A stretch of DNA of 64,000 nucleotides, from contig OX336339.1 of the NCBI GenBank assembly GCA_946902875.1, positions 2,226,397 to 2,290,396 on the forward strand, given 5' to 3'. Below, in pieces: positions 53,936 through 64,000 of this stretch. How positions within the stretch are numbered: the stretch's first letter is position 1; the number at the start of each line of letters is the position of its first letter. The notes under the pieces are model-generated. The model did no database searches. It saw only the letters and a list, made by a program, of their open reading frames with translations, and was not told the DNA's origin. The translations under genes and the position numbers were made by a program. Source of the DNA: Nematopogon swammerdamellus (taxonomy: Eukaryota > Arthropoda > Insecta > Lepidoptera > Adelidae).

Positions 53936-55023
53936 ATATTACTTACTTAAGGTGATGTGAGACTGCGTCTGACTCGAATTTCAAGAAGTGTACCGCCAAT
54001 ATTACTCACCTGACAGATTCAGTTTTAGTATATGTAAAACTTCATCTATCAGCGCAGATCGATAGCTTTTTGAAAAACGTTAGCAACGTGACTAAATCAA
54101 GGCTTTGGAAAAAATATATTTTATTTGTTGAATATATATCTAAATCCGTAGCTTTTAACTTTTTTTTTTCGTTCAGTAGTTTTTGAATAAAAAAATATTC
54201 GCTTGCGCTAAAATTGATTGATTTAGTTGCATCCTACTCCAACTAGCGAAAGCGGCGGCGCCTTGAAAGAGCAGTACGGGTGAATTGGGTTGACAGGGCC
54301 TTAAAGGTGTCGGGGGCGGTCCCCGGACCCCTTTATGTAAGTAAATGGAAATTATTTTTGACTTTTTAAGGGTCAGGGGTTTTTAAATGTGTAATTTAAC
54401 TTTTATTCTTTCACATGCGAGCTACCGGGACAGAGACTAACAGATTATTAATAGAAGCTGTTTAATACAGGTACATCTAACGGCAGTTAGTAAGATTAGC
54501 AGTTTTAAGTCCCTCCACGGACGAAGTAATTTCTTGCGCACAGCTTGGCTTGACAACTTCAGCCTAGCTAGAGCACCTATCTACGAGTACATAATACGTA
54601 CGCCTGCTCTGTATTTATTTATGTAGGTATACCGAAACGGTGTTGCCAACAATCGATTGTATTTATAGGTGCTGCGAGTTACTGCTGCGGACAGAACACT
54701 TCTGGTCACACTACATCTACGCAGGGTTGCCAGATGTCCGGTTTTGGACCGGACACTTCGGTTTTTGAGGCTTGTGTCCGGTCTCCAAAGTAATGAAAAA
54801 CCGGACATCAAAATGTCCTGTTTTTATTCTTTATATAGCGCAAATATTTACTTTTTATCAGAACATAAATTAATACTAATATTTCTGTGTTCTTCGATTT
54901 TGCAATCAGTTCGATCAGTTATTGAAAATCAAAACCATTTAATTTTTTCTGAAACATTTGTATTACCTGGGGGCTAACGGGATGTGGGACGACACCCGCC
55001 ACGTGGGAAGATGACATCAAGTT
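53936..55023. other. Mostly unassigned; GT fragment and a TE end
   Basis: 54300-54405 is a GT-family 3' piece (CTTTATGTAAGTAAATGG, GACTTTTTAAGGGTC). From 54724, CAGGGTTGCCAGATGTCCGG looks like a DNA-transposon end, but no partner end was found. No gene seen. Confidence 0.35.
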
Positions 55024-55373
55024 TTTTTTTGGAAACTGACACGTTTGGCTACATCACCTACAACATCCGTGATGTCTAACGCCATGAATGAGTAAGTGCC
55101 ATGTCAGTGCTTCCCTTCATTTCACGTCGGATACACTGAAATGGACGGAAAAAACTATTTATATAGTCGTTTCGACCGACGTTTCATTCAGTGCGGTGGT
55201 ACAAACCGAGGCGGGATAATCCCTACCACCTAGTAAGGTAAGCCTACAGTTTTACGTGGAATCCGAACCACGATCAGCCTCGAACGGTCGAGCGGTCACC
55301 CATCCAAATACTGACCGCGCCCAGGTGTGCTTAACAAAAGACGACCGACCGCACCGCCGAGGCTGACAAAAAA
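55024..55373 (-). mobile_element. S2 SINE, full length
   Basis: Poly-T, T complement, GTGGAATCCGAACCACG, CACCCATCCAAATACTGACC (5S-like), to GCCGAGGCTGAC. Confidence 0.8.
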
Positions 55374-55375
55374 AG

Positions 55376-55453
55376 TACGTCGGCGGAAAGCAGTGTTTCC
55401 CTACCGCTGAAGGCCGGGAGGACTGGAGGAAAATTAGCTGACTGACTGACATG
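55376..55453 (+). mobile_element. RTE-like LINE scrap with (CTGA)n tail
   Basis: GTCGGCGGAAAGCAGTG to a CTGACTGACTGAC tract, sense orientation. Confidence 0.6.
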
Positions 55454-55711
55454 TGTACCTGAAAAATCAAAGCCCCTGGTATGAAAAATGTCCGTTTTTT
55501 TTTTACTGAACCATCTGACAACCCTTCCTACGTCGCGCGCGCGCCACGCCCTCCGCTGGCACGGCACATGCGCAGGCAACTCTACTCTACCTGCGCAAGC
55601 TTGAGCTGTAGGCGGCAAGTAGAGAGAGCTGGAGGCCGGAATGCAGTTCAGCTGAAGGTAAAGTTATTAGGTATACATAGTTATAGCTATTCCTACCTCT
55701 ACCGATCTAAT

Positions 55712-56120
55712 AGCCAGTCAGCGTGTAAGCGTCCACTGTTGGACATACGCCTCTCAAATGTTCCTCCAGCCGGGAGGCTTTCAGCGGTACCGAATCACTG
55801 CTTTCCGCCGATGTACTTGATGTCATTGTGCCACCTGGCAGGTGGTCTTCCCCACACTCCGTTTTCCAGCCCGCGGCCGCCAATGTAGGACACGGTTACT
55901 CCAACGGTCGTCGTCTCTTCGGCTGACGTGCCCAGCCCGCTGCCACTTGAGCTTAGCCACCCGGTATCCAATATCGACTACTTTGGTGCGTCGGCGGATT
56001 GCCTCGTTACGCCACCATATCACGTAGCGATATTCCCAGCATGGCTCGCTCCATTGCTCGCAGGCTCTAACGCAAGTCCTTCGCCGTAGTCGGATATCGG
56101 TTGTACGGAGACGCGCGCGC
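55712..56120 (-). pseudogene. RTE-like LINE C-terminus, frameshifted
   Basis: The minus strand reads AKLKWQRAGHVSRRDDDRWS and RPRAGKRSVG before a shift, matching the intact-frame fragment at 16067. Confidence 0.7.
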
Positions 56121-56171
56121 AGGGCGCGGCAATTTTGGCAGCCTTTTAGAACGGTGGCGATACGTACACAC

Positions 56172-56492
56172 TTTTTTTTATGGTAACTGACACGGTTAGC
56201 TACATCACCTACAACATCCGTGATGTCAGCCCATAACACCGGGTGAACTTGGTGCCGCGTCAGTGCTTCCCTTCGGTCGTGCCGGCTACACTGAACTGGA
56301 CCGAAAACATAAACTATTTACATAGCCGTTTCGAACGACCTTTCATTCAGTGCGTTGGTACCAACCCGGGCGGGTTAAACCCTACCACCTAGTAATATAA
56401 GAAGGGAGTCATATCCCTTACTCGCCTTTTACGACATACACGGGGAGAGATGCAGTGGGTCTATTCTTTTAAATTGCCGGCAACACACGGTA
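56172..56492 (-). mobile_element. S1 SINE, full length
   Basis: Poly-T and complement of S1 to GCCGGCAACACACGGT. Confidence 0.8.
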
Positions 56493-56810
56493 CGTACGGT
56501 ACACTACCCTACTAGCTACTACAAGTACCCTACCCCTGCTTGCGGCGGGGCGGCGGCGGGGCGGCGGCGGCGGCGCGGGGCGCGGCGCGGTGCCAATACT
56601 CGCCCGACACCGATCTCAATATTACCAATGCATGCATAATGCAGTTTCTCGCATAAATATTAGTAAGTGTATTACATATACTAACGCTGTACCCGCGTAC
56701 GACCGAATGTTCATGGGCGTCGTTATTTATTTATTTATTTATTTGGTTTTCTACAAGTAGGACACAGACATTACGTAATATAACACCGGTATTCTTAACG
56801 GTAACCTTTT
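56493..56810. other. Unassigned, with a GC-rich core
   Basis: GGCGGCGGGGC-type sequence at about 56535-56590, and an L2 scrap (CGACCGAATGTTCATGGGCG) near 56700 followed by a TTTA repeat. Confidence 0.35.
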
Positions 56811-57145
56811 GGGGCCGGTACTTAAAAATAATAGCCCCACTGCATCTCTCCCCATGCATGTCGTAAAAGGCGACTAAGGTATAAGGACAAGATGCCGTGC
56901 TAAATGGCGACAGGCTCGCCACCTCTCACCTTGGCACGGCACTTAGTACTTACACCGAGTCATGCAGCAGGTGGGTCTTCGTGCCTTACTTGCTGCTTGA
57001 TCGATTGAATCTTGTTCGAATACTTTGCGAAACGTGGCGGTCGGTTTTGTGCTGTAATTTACCAGAGTTCTTGCAGCACAACACCGATTACTCTGCTTAC
57101 CCCGATTGTCGGGATTCAGCGTGTGTGATATGTATGTATGTATTC
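56811..57145 (+). mobile_element. S3 SINE, nearly full length
   Basis: GGGGCCGGTACTTAAAAATA to GTGTGTGATATGTATGTATG; very close to the copy at 52053. Confidence 0.8.
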
Positions 57146-57249
57146 TTAAGGAACTCTAGGCATAGCAAGTACTCATTATAAGAAGAAAATAATCCTTATC
57201 AGTCAAATCGACGTTCCGTATTTTCTTTTCATACAAAAATTTAAAATTG

Positions 57250-57795
57250 GAATAAATACTCCATGGACATTGAGTTTGGAGAGATTTGGCAAAAGAGGTC
57301 TAGGGAGTGCAATGACCTAGTCCAGTGCCAGTTTTCTTACATGCAGTTCAATTCTACTAGTTATGTATGCAAAATCACTTCTATCCATGAGTTAGTCATG
57401 TTATTTTTATTTAATAAAGGCCGACGATAACCGTCCACCAAATCTTGATGAAACGATTTTAACCAAAAAACCGCCTTCAAAAATGTATGAAATAAAAAAA
57501 AATCGAACCCTAGAGTTGAAAGCGGTTACACAAAAAAGAAGGCTACACAAATCACAAAGGATATTATCCACTCATGTTTTCTTTCATGCATCATTTTTGC
57601 TTGCTTTAGCACCGCCTTCAACTCTAGGGTTCGATTTTTTTTTATTTCATACATTTTTGAAGGCGGTTTTTATATTTTTTTTAATAGTTTTTTATTTCAC
57701 AGCTCTTTTTTAGTAATTTTTTGCTAATTTTTCGTCTTAAAATATAGACTCCTTTCGAACCCTGAAGTTACGAAACTCTATCCTGAAACAATCTG
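57250..57795. mobile_element. Repeat related to 35759-36165, with nested MITE
   Basis: GAGATTTGGCAAAAGAGGTC and GGTCTAGGGAGTGCAATGA match the complement of 35960-36010, and the end TATCCTGAAACAATCTG matches its right terminus. Confidence 0.5.
57465..57671. mobile_element. MITE with 60-bp inverted arms
   Basis: AACCGCCTTCAAAAATGTAT onward through AATCGAACCCTAGAGTTG and its complement, ~207 bp. Confidence 0.85.
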
Positions 57796-58118
57796 TTTAT
57801 ATACAAGTTTAGCTCACTTTTAAAGTCGATGCCATCGTCGTGGAGTGAGCTCGGTAAGTACATAATCTCATTATTATGTCTCGCAGTAATATTAGGTAAC
57901 TATTTAGTGTCGTCGGTGAGGCAGAGTATGCGAAGGAAGGGACGAGGTTGTGCAATCTAATAAACGTGATACAATTTAATAAGTATTATTGCTCATTACT
58001 CGGTGTTATGTAAACGTTTGCTTGTTCAGACGATACTGGTGGCGTGCGAAACTAAACCGCTATTTACATTTCCCAGACGTATGTCTTGTTTTCTTTTTCA
58101 CGTGCGAACATTTTAGTG

Positions 58119-58540
58119 TAAAAAGTTAAATTACAAATTTAAAAAACCCCCGACTCTTAAAAAGTCAAAAATAATTTCCGTTTACTTACTTAAAGTAGTC
58201 GGTAGACCGCTAAGTAAATTCCCGCGCAACTTTCGAGTCTTTATATTTAATTTACTTAGCGGTCCCCCGACTCCTTTAAGTAAGTAAACGGAAATTATTT
58301 TTGACTTTTTAAGAGTCGGGGGTTTTTTAAATTTGTAATTTAACTTTTATTTCAAGCTTTTTAAAAAAAACCGCATGCAAATCGGTCCACTTTTTAAGAT
58401 AATTATTTTTTTTATTACTTAATTACTTTATTACTTGATTACAAACATAGCTAAGAACCATCCCGATTAAACAGGCTTCCTAATAAAAAAAACCGCATCC
58501 AAATCGGTCCATCCGTTTGGGAGCTACGATGCCACAGACA

Positions 58541-58581
<41 letters not shown>

Positions 58582-58620
58582 AACTTATAACACCCCTCCG
58601 TTTTTTTCGTCGGGGGTTAA
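58119..58620 (-). mobile_element. GT-family repeat, copy f
   Basis: Complete reverse copy with fold-back at left and (CA)n then CGTCGGGGGTT at right. Confidence 0.75.
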
Positions 58621-58626
58621 AAATAA

Positions 58627-60110
58627 TTCCCGACGCAAAAAGAGAGGTGTTATACAGGTGACCCAGTTATAGTAGTCCAAAAATTTTTTTTAGATGGAGG
58701 ACATCATGTTGACTCATTTAAAAACAACATTAGTTCCGCGAAAATCAATAGTTTAGAAGTTATGATTTTTTTTAACTTTTTTTGAAATTTCTCTATTTTA
58801 GTCACATTAACCGCTCTAGTTGGATATCTATTCCACAAAATCGAATGAAAATTGGTATGGAAGTAGAGGAGACATGTAGCTAGTACGTAATGAATAGTTT
58901 TAAGGTTACTCCTAGACTGTACTGTTTCTATAGCCCTTTCAGTGAATTTTTCTTCAGATTACATTAAAACTGATGATTTTTTTTAAAATCACTGTGAAAA
59001 AAAAAGTACTACCGGAGATTTGCCCATGCCCTTAAAAACTACCTATACAAATCACAATTCTCCAGACCAAAAATTGTAGTGGTGTAATAATTGTAACATA
59101 TTCAAAATTAACATCATTTGTACAAAGTCACTGCAATAAAAAGTGACGATTACCTTAATTTTTAAAATCTTATTTTTTTCACAACGTTAGTTCAACTACA
59201 ATTTCACATTATTCACAAACCTGTCTCTAACAGCGCTAGTCTACACATAAAAACTATTTATTAATGTTAAAAAATTTTTTTTTTTTTAATTAAGGTAATC
59301 GTCACTTTTTATTGTAGTGACTTTGTACACATTATGTTAATTTTGAATATGTTACAATTATTACACCACTACAATTTTTGGTCTGGAGAATTGTGATATG
59401 TATAGGTAGTTTTTAAGGGCATGGGCAAATCTCCGGTAGTACTTTTTTTTCACAGTGATTTTTCAAAAATTCATCAGTTTTAATGTAATCTGAACAAAAA
59501 TTCACTGAAAGGGCTATAGAAACAGTACAGTCTAGGAGTAAACCTTAAAACTATTCATTACGTACTAGCTACATGTCTCCTCTACTTCCATACCAATTTT
59601 CATTCGATTTTGTGGAATAGATATCCAACTAGAGCGGTTAATGTGACTAAAATAGAGAAATTTCAAAAAAAGTTTAAAAAAATCATAACTTCTAAACTAT
59701 TGATTTTCGCGGAACTAATGTTGTTTTTAAATGAGTCAACATGATGTCCTCCATCTAAAAAAAATTTTTGGACTACTATAACTGGGCCATCCTGTATAAT
59801 AAGTTTAACGTGTGTGTGTGTATGGGTGTGTCTGGCTGTGGCATCGTAGCTCGCAAACGGATGGACCGATTTGGATGCGGTATTTTTTATTGGAAAGCCG
59901 GTTTAATCGGGATGGTTATTAGCTGTATTTGTAATCAAGTAATCAAGTAATTAAGTAATCAAAAAATTCATTATATTAAAAAGTGGACCGATTTGCATGC
60001 GGTTTTTTTAAAGCTTTAAATAAAAGTTAAATTATAAATTTAAAAACGCCCGACCCTTAAAAAGTTAAAAATTATTTCCTTTTACTTACAAAGGAGACGG
60101 GGACCACTTG
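58627..60110 (+). mobile_element. GT-family repeat, copy g, split by a long fold-back
   Basis: TTCCCGACGCAAAAAGAGAG to GTTATA, then the 1140-bp element, then ATAAGTTTAACGTGTGTGTG and the normal remainder. It lies head-to-head with copy f. Fragments continue at about 60200-60352. Confidence 0.7.
58655..59794. mobile_element. Long fold-back element, 1140 bp, ~500-bp arms
   Basis: Ends CAGGTGACCCAGTTATAG and CTATAACTGGGCCATCCTG. The arms pair over roughly 58660-59170 and 59280-59790 with scattered mismatches. TATA lies on both sides, consistent with a TA-targeting Tc1/mariner-like element (inference). No transposase coding. Confidence 0.85.
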
Positions 60111-60426
60111 TTTGTTTTTAAATCATTACAAATTTCGCTGTGAATTTCGGTGCAGGAATTTTGAGAATAATAGAAATGTATAAAGAAAATCGAGAAAATA
60201 ATAATAATATCGTGTTTAATTTTGATTATAGTTCACGAAGCTAGCGGCGGGCCTCGGTCCATCTCGGCCTCCCAAACGGATGGGCCTCGGTCACACACAT
60301 AAAAACACAATTTAAAAACTTATAATAGCCGTCTTTTTTCGTCGGGGGTTAACAAAAAGGAACCAATCGCTCCGATCAGATTCAGAAGACCGTCCTCTTC
60401 AATGGGATGGCAAGTAGCACGTCGAT

Positions 60427-60748
60427 GTTTTTTTTTTATGGAACCTGACACGGTTGGCTACATCACCTACAACATCCGTGATGTCAGCCCATAACACCGG
60501 GTGAACTTGGTGCCGCGTCAGTGCTTCCCTTCGGTCGTGCCGGATACACTGAACTGAACGGAAAACAAACTATTTACATAGCCGTTTCGACCGACCTTTC
60601 ATTCAGTGCGGTGTTACCAACCCGGGCGGATTAAACCCTACCACCTAGTAATATAAGATGGGAGTCATATCCCATAGTCGCATTTTACGACATACACGGG
60701 GAGAGATGCAGTGGGGCTATTCTTTTAAAGTACCGGCCCCACACGGCA
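60427..60748 (-). mobile_element. S1 SINE next to exon 1 of gene 2
   Basis: Full reverse copy ending GGCCCCACACGG, 15-20 bp inside intron 1 from the donor at 60768-60769. Confidence 0.8.
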
Positions 60749-60769
60749 CATGTGGTGATGATGGCTCAC

Positions 60770-60784
60770 CTTAAGATCGAGCAT
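60770..60784 (-). CDS. Probable exon 1 of cuticular protein gene 2 (MLDLK)
   Basis: Minus-strand ATG CTC GAT CTT AAG then GTGAGC, a good donor, in phase 0, the phase required by exon 2. Joining gives a signal peptide with a lysine before the hydrophobic run, more normal than exon 2 alone. A five-codon first exon inside the signal peptide is typical of insect cuticular-protein genes. The ~18.2-kb intron is long, so the link is inference; the exon could belong to another unseen gene. Confidence 0.5.
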
Positions 60785-61030
60785 GGCGCTCGGTGCGGCG
60801 CGGCCGTAACTAACAGGACGCCTCTGGAGCTGCAGGAGTAAGTAACCGAGGCGCGGTCGGTGCGTGCGGTACGGGAGAGCGCGGTAGACGCGGGCGGTAC
60901 GCGAGCGCGGTGCGGGTGCCTTGTTCGATCTACGCCCGACGAACGAGCGCTTATATTTATAACGTGCGAGCAACGCCCGCGGCGGAGGCGGGCGAGCTCG
61001 CAACGAGTAGGACGACGCGCGCGCTTCCCT
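60785..61030 (-). promoter_or_regulatory. TATA promoter and leader of gene 2 (probable)
   Basis: TTATAAATATAAG (minus strand, at 60951-60962) is a clear TATA box in a CpG-rich island. A start near 60930 would give a leader of ~145 nt before the MLDLK codons. The island ends at a TE-like border near 61038. Confidence 0.55.
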
Positions 61031-61104
61031 CCGCGGCTAGGGTGACCAGATGGAAAATTGAAAGTCACGACAAAAAGCCTAATTTCCATAGAATTCCATT
61101 TTTT

Positions 61105-61285
61105 TATTGTTTAATGTAAACCAGCATGGGTGGCTGTGCCGAGAGACCGATGGTGCAGTCGACAGAGCCAAAATCACCTCTCCTCGCGAAACCACGCTCA
61201 GTTAGGTGCCATGCCAGCAGATTTGCGGACTGTTGCTAGGCTGCTAGGTTACAGGATTCAGGAAATACACTCGCCGGAAGACATG
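61105..61285 (-). mobile_element. L1 LINE 3' end
   Basis: TTTAATGTAAACCAGCATGG to GCAGATTTGCGGACTGTTG and ATTCAGGAAATACACTCGCC. Confidence 0.7.
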
Positions 61286-61286
61286 T

Positions 61287-61461
61287 ACCGTGTGGGGCCG
61301 TTACTTTAAAAGAATAGCCCCACTGCATCTCTCCCCGTGTATGTCGTAAAAGGCGACTAAGGGATGACTCCCTTCTTATATTACTAGGTGGTAGGGTTTA
61401 ACACGCCCGGGTTGGTAACACCGCATCGAATGAAAGGTTGGTCGAAGCGGCTATGTAAATA
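61287..61461 (+). mobile_element. S1 SINE, 3'-truncated
   Basis: ACCGTGTGGGGCCGTTACTT to GCGGCTATGTAAATA. Confidence 0.7.
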
Positions 61462-61494
61462 TGGGTTTTTAAATTACCTACGTTTTAATTAAGA

Positions 61495-61840
61495 AACGGC
61501 TATGTAAATAGTTCGCTATTTACATAGCCGTTTCGACCGACGTTTCATTCAGTGCGATGGTACCAGCCCGGCCGGGATAAACCCTACCACCTAGTAAGGT
61601 AATAAGCGAAGGGAACTACAGTTTTAACGTGGAATCCAAACCACTGTCAGCCTCCAACGGTCGAGCGGTCACCCATCCAAGTACTGACCGCGCTCAGCGT
61701 TGCTTAACAACAGTCGACTGGCGGCACCACTGAGCTACCGAGGCTGACGAATTTTCTTATACCTTAGTCGACTTTTACGACATTCGACGGGGAGAGATGC
61801 AGTGGGGCTATTCTTGTTAAGTACCGGCCCCACACGGTAC
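61495..61840 (-). mobile_element. Composite SINE H1-H2-T, second copy
   Basis: Reverse copy with T core, H2 (CACCCATCCAAGTACTGACC to GTAGCTCAG complement) and H1 joined at the same place as 52806, sharing the derived AAAGTCGACTAAGG (normally AAAGGCGACTAAGG) and the AAATTC linker. Confidence 0.8.
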
Positions 61841-61906
61841 AATACCGGCCCCACACGGTACAATACCGGCCCCACACGGTACAATACCGGCCCCACACGG
61901 TACAAT
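61823..61906 (-). repeat. 21-bp tandem repeat, four copies, of the SINE 5' end
   Basis: ACCGGCCCCACACGGTACAA plus T, exactly every 21 bp, starting in the last bases of the composite SINE. Confidence 0.95.
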
Positions 61907-62380
61907 CCTGACGTATGGTAACCCTATCCGCGCCCCGCTCTACGTCCGACGCGGCACACGACAAGCCGAACTAGCTACACCGAGAGGTGGTATCTTTGTA
62001 TGCTGAGCGGTGGTAGCGGCGCGTGCGGGCGGCGGCGGCGGCCAGCGCGCGCGAGTCCTTGTGAGCGATTTAGCAACTCGACGAGGTGATTCAGATCGGA
62101 GAGTTCTTTTGTCAGGTGCGGTGCTGCGTGATGTTGCCACAGTCGGCTCACAGCGCAGCGGCTCGACGCGCGCTGAAGCCCTCAACGGGTTGGCGCGGGA
62201 TGCGGGCAGCGCGGCGGCGGCGGCGGCGCCTCGTCCGCTCCGCATCAGGTGTCGATTATGAAAATACCACGTGTGTAGAAAGATCTCGTCCAGCGGAACG
62301 CGAACATTACAATATAGTAATAGCGCCCAGCCTACGTTGCAGACGTTGCTTTCAATCCAACGAAACCGAAACAAATCGAA
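61907..62380. other. Unassigned CpG-rich island
   Basis: Open frames on both strands (up to 155 codons) are low-complexity Ala/Arg/Pro-rich and have no domain. It could be a promoter or leader of a gene beyond the window; no TATA or exon is convincing. Confidence 0.3.
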
Positions 62381-62460
62381 TCATACATACATACATACCA
62401 GGGTTGTTGCATCAGCATCAGCATCAGCATCCGCATCGCATCAGCATCCGCATTGATCGA
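62380..62460. repeat. Microsatellites (CATA)n and (CAGCAT)n
   Basis: Short CATACATACATACATA run then CATCAGCATCAGCATC-type repeats. Confidence 0.8.
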
Positions 62461-62694
62461 TGCCCTTCTCGGAACAGACTCGAAGCCGGAAAAGCAGCAA
62501 ATACAGTTCCAAATAGTTCCAAAGTTCCATTCAATACTAATAATTTAATTTAATTTATTATAATATTTTTATATTAAAAGAAAATATACATATCACTTTT
62601 TAGTGCTTCTTAATATTTATTGAAAAAGAACACATATTTTTTTATACACATTTTATATATAATATGTAATAGGCTGCAAGTACTCTTGTAAATT

Positions 62695-62798
62695 GTCAGC
62701 CTCGATAGTGGTGCAGACAGTCGAACGTCGCTATTGATTGTTAAGCAACGCTGGGCGCGGTCATTACTTGGATGGGTGGCCGCTCGACCGTTGGAGGA
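62695..62798 (+). mobile_element. S2 head (5S-like) without tail
   Basis: GTCAGCCTCGATAGTGGTGC, GTTAAGCAACGCTGGGCGC, CTTGGATGGGTGGCCGCTC; stops at GTTGGAGGAGC where LINE sequence begins. Confidence 0.75.
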
Positions 62799-62814
62799 GC
62801 TGTTTAACGCGATC

Positions 62815-63135
62815 CCGCCATCCCCTTTCCATCTCCGCACCACGCGCACTGGGCAGGGATTGCATCCCTACTCGCTGGACTTACCGCGGATGCGCACCAA
62901 TCGATTCTGCAGATCTTTCCTCTACAGAACCGGTAAACTCCGGAACGGTCTCCCTGCCCATATATTTCCCCCCAAGTACAGTCTCGGGTCCTTTAAGAGG
63001 GGCGTGAATGGGCACCTGTCAGGCCGGCATGGCATTCGTAAACCCCGTATACGACCGAATGTCCATGGGCGTCGTTAGACACCTTATGAGTGGCTCGGCG
63101 CCATAGGTCGCGATGTCAATAAAAAAAAAAGTTCG
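62815..63135 (+). pseudogene. L2 LINE C-terminus and 3' end
   Basis: The frame reads LPRMRTNRFCRSFLYRTGKL then YSLGSFKRGVNGHLSGRHGI and IRPNVHGRR with a stop, then GACACCTTATGAGTGGCTCG and an A-run. This is the best-preserved L2 3' end here. The RT domain is not present. Confidence 0.8.
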
Positions 63136-63360
63136 AAGAACTCGTCTGTCCACTACAATGGGGTTAAACAAACGTTTAAAAACTCGAAAAAAACAGCGAT
63201 ATGCTAAATAAATATATTAGTCGATGCGAAAAGCTCGGAAAAACGTTCAAGAAAATTTAAAAAAGTGTTGCACGGTGCTGCCCCATAGATAAGCGGAGAG
63301 AAAGAGGTGGTAGAAGTAGAGAGATAGTAGAGAAATAAAACAGAAAAAAAAGAAATATAA

Positions 63361-63530
63361 CATATTTCCCCCCAAGTACAGTCTCGGGTCCTTCAAGAGA
63401 GGCATGAATGGGCACTTGTCAGGCCGGCATGGCATTCGTAGCACCCGCATGCGACCGAATGTCCATGGGCGTCGCTAGACACCTTATGGGTGGCTCGGCG
63501 CCCGCGCCACATATCGCGATTACTAAAAAA
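63361..63530 (+). mobile_element. L2 LINE 3' fragment
   Basis: TTTCCCCCCAAGTACAGTCT through TTATGGGTGGCTCGGCGCC. Confidence 0.7.
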
Positions 63531-63571
63531 AATCATACTACACGTACACGCAACTTATTTTATAGAATGCG

Positions 63572-63690
63572 CGACATTTGGCACCGAGCCACCCATAAGG
63601 TGTCTAACGACGCCCATGGACATTCCCTATGGACAGGTGCCTATTCACGCATCTCTTGAAGGACCCGAGACTGTACTTGGGGGTAAATAT
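63572..63690 (-). mobile_element. L2 LINE 3' fragment, inverted
   Basis: GCACCGAGCCACCCATAAGG to GACTGTACTTGGGGG; forms an inverted pair with the preceding fragment. Confidence 0.7.
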
Positions 63691-64000
63691 TTTATGACAA
63701 AACTGTACTTGAAAAATCTAATGGTCCCTTTTATATGAGTAGTTAGATTTTTTTTATCCGGAACATCTGGCAATCTTAGAACCTCCATCCAGTCAGAGTA
63801 ATTAATACACTACCCGCTCGACTACCCGTATACACCGTGTCCCAAAACTCAACGTCAAGCGGGAACCAGGGAGTAGGCCAGTTTATTACCCAGCCGCAGG
63901 CAGCGGCAGCTTACCCAGGGAAAAATAAGAAAAAAAATCGGAGTCATTAATTTTTTTTGAAAAAAATGAACGGAATATTTTTTTTGGTAAAACTACAGGC
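63691..64000. other. Unassigned trailing sequence
   Basis: CACCGTGTCCCAAAACTCAA near 63834 resembles a DNA-transposon end, but the partner would lie outside the window. Confidence 0.3.

Noticed and set aside
61940..62553. Open frames of 144 and 155 codons in a CpG island
   Set aside because: Ala/Arg/Pro-rich low complexity on both strands, as expected from GC content; no domain or splice evidence.
62730..62798. Possible 5S rRNA gene
   Set aside because: Only the internal control region matches; 5' and 3' thirds of 5S rRNA are missing and the same piece recurs in S2 SINEs.

Overview
The window looks like TE-dense genomic DNA from a moth or butterfly (Lepidoptera). This rests on an ommochrome-binding-protein-like gene, an insect cuticular-protein gene, and many interspersed repeats of kinds I associate with lepidopteran genomes: Helitron-like copies ending in CTAG, GT-bearing elements, polyA SINEs and LINE 3' ends. 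There is no sign of bacterial or viral organisation. Only two host genes can be supported; nearly everything else is mobile DNA, commonly nested two or three levels deep.

Gene 1 (26799-29567, plus strand) is one open frame of 922 codons. It has a signal peptide, about 22 in-frame copies of an 84-bp Thr/Ala-rich repeat, and a ~273-residue C-terminal domain resembling ommochrome-binding proteins. The repeat array has a second-level period of 420 bp (five units). Gene 2 (minus strand) is a cuticular protein with a chitin-binding R&R-type domain and a Gln/Tyr/Pro-rich tail. Exons at 42328-42598 and 40196-40821 join in perfect phase. A TATA-containing promoter and a five-codon first exon at 60770-60784 probably belong to it, which would make intron 1 about 18 kb, filled with transposons. 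A second short first-exon candidate with a TATA box lies at 13443-13660.

Repeat families, with labels used below. S1: SINE with head H1 (starts ACCGTGTGGGGCCGG) and tail T (ends GTCAGTTTCCATAAAA). S2: the same tail T behind a different head H2, which looks part tRNA and part 5S rRNA. S3: head H1 joined to an unrelated tail. S4: a tRNA-headed SINE with a core related to T. HEL: Helitron-like. GT: an AACCCCCGAC-ended element with a (GT)n tract. R2: a family starting AGGGTTCCGTA and ending in a small hairpin plus GGCCGGTTTTT. L1 and L2: 3' ends of two LINE families. RTE: an RTE-like LINE C-terminus. Also present are four hAT insertions or hAT-type MITEs with exact 8-bp target duplications plus a fifth small hAT, a mariner deletion derivative, and several snap-back MITEs.

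Layout: 1-13.4 kb, Helitron/SINE/hAT stack; 13.4-26 kb, R2, GT, SINE and LINE pieces; 26.8-29.6 kb, gene 1; 30-40 kb, mariner, GT, SINE, LINE and hAT; 40.2-60.8 kb, gene 2 with TE-filled introns, a foldback repeat array (45.8-47.4 kb), a ~141-bp satellite (48.5-49.3 kb) and a 25-bp satellite grown from a SINE head (51.6-52.06 kb); 60.8-64 kb, gene 2 promoter and LINE/SINE debris. The strongest novelty candidates are the repeat-expanded ommochrome-binding-like protein and the modular SINE network that exchanges heads and tails.
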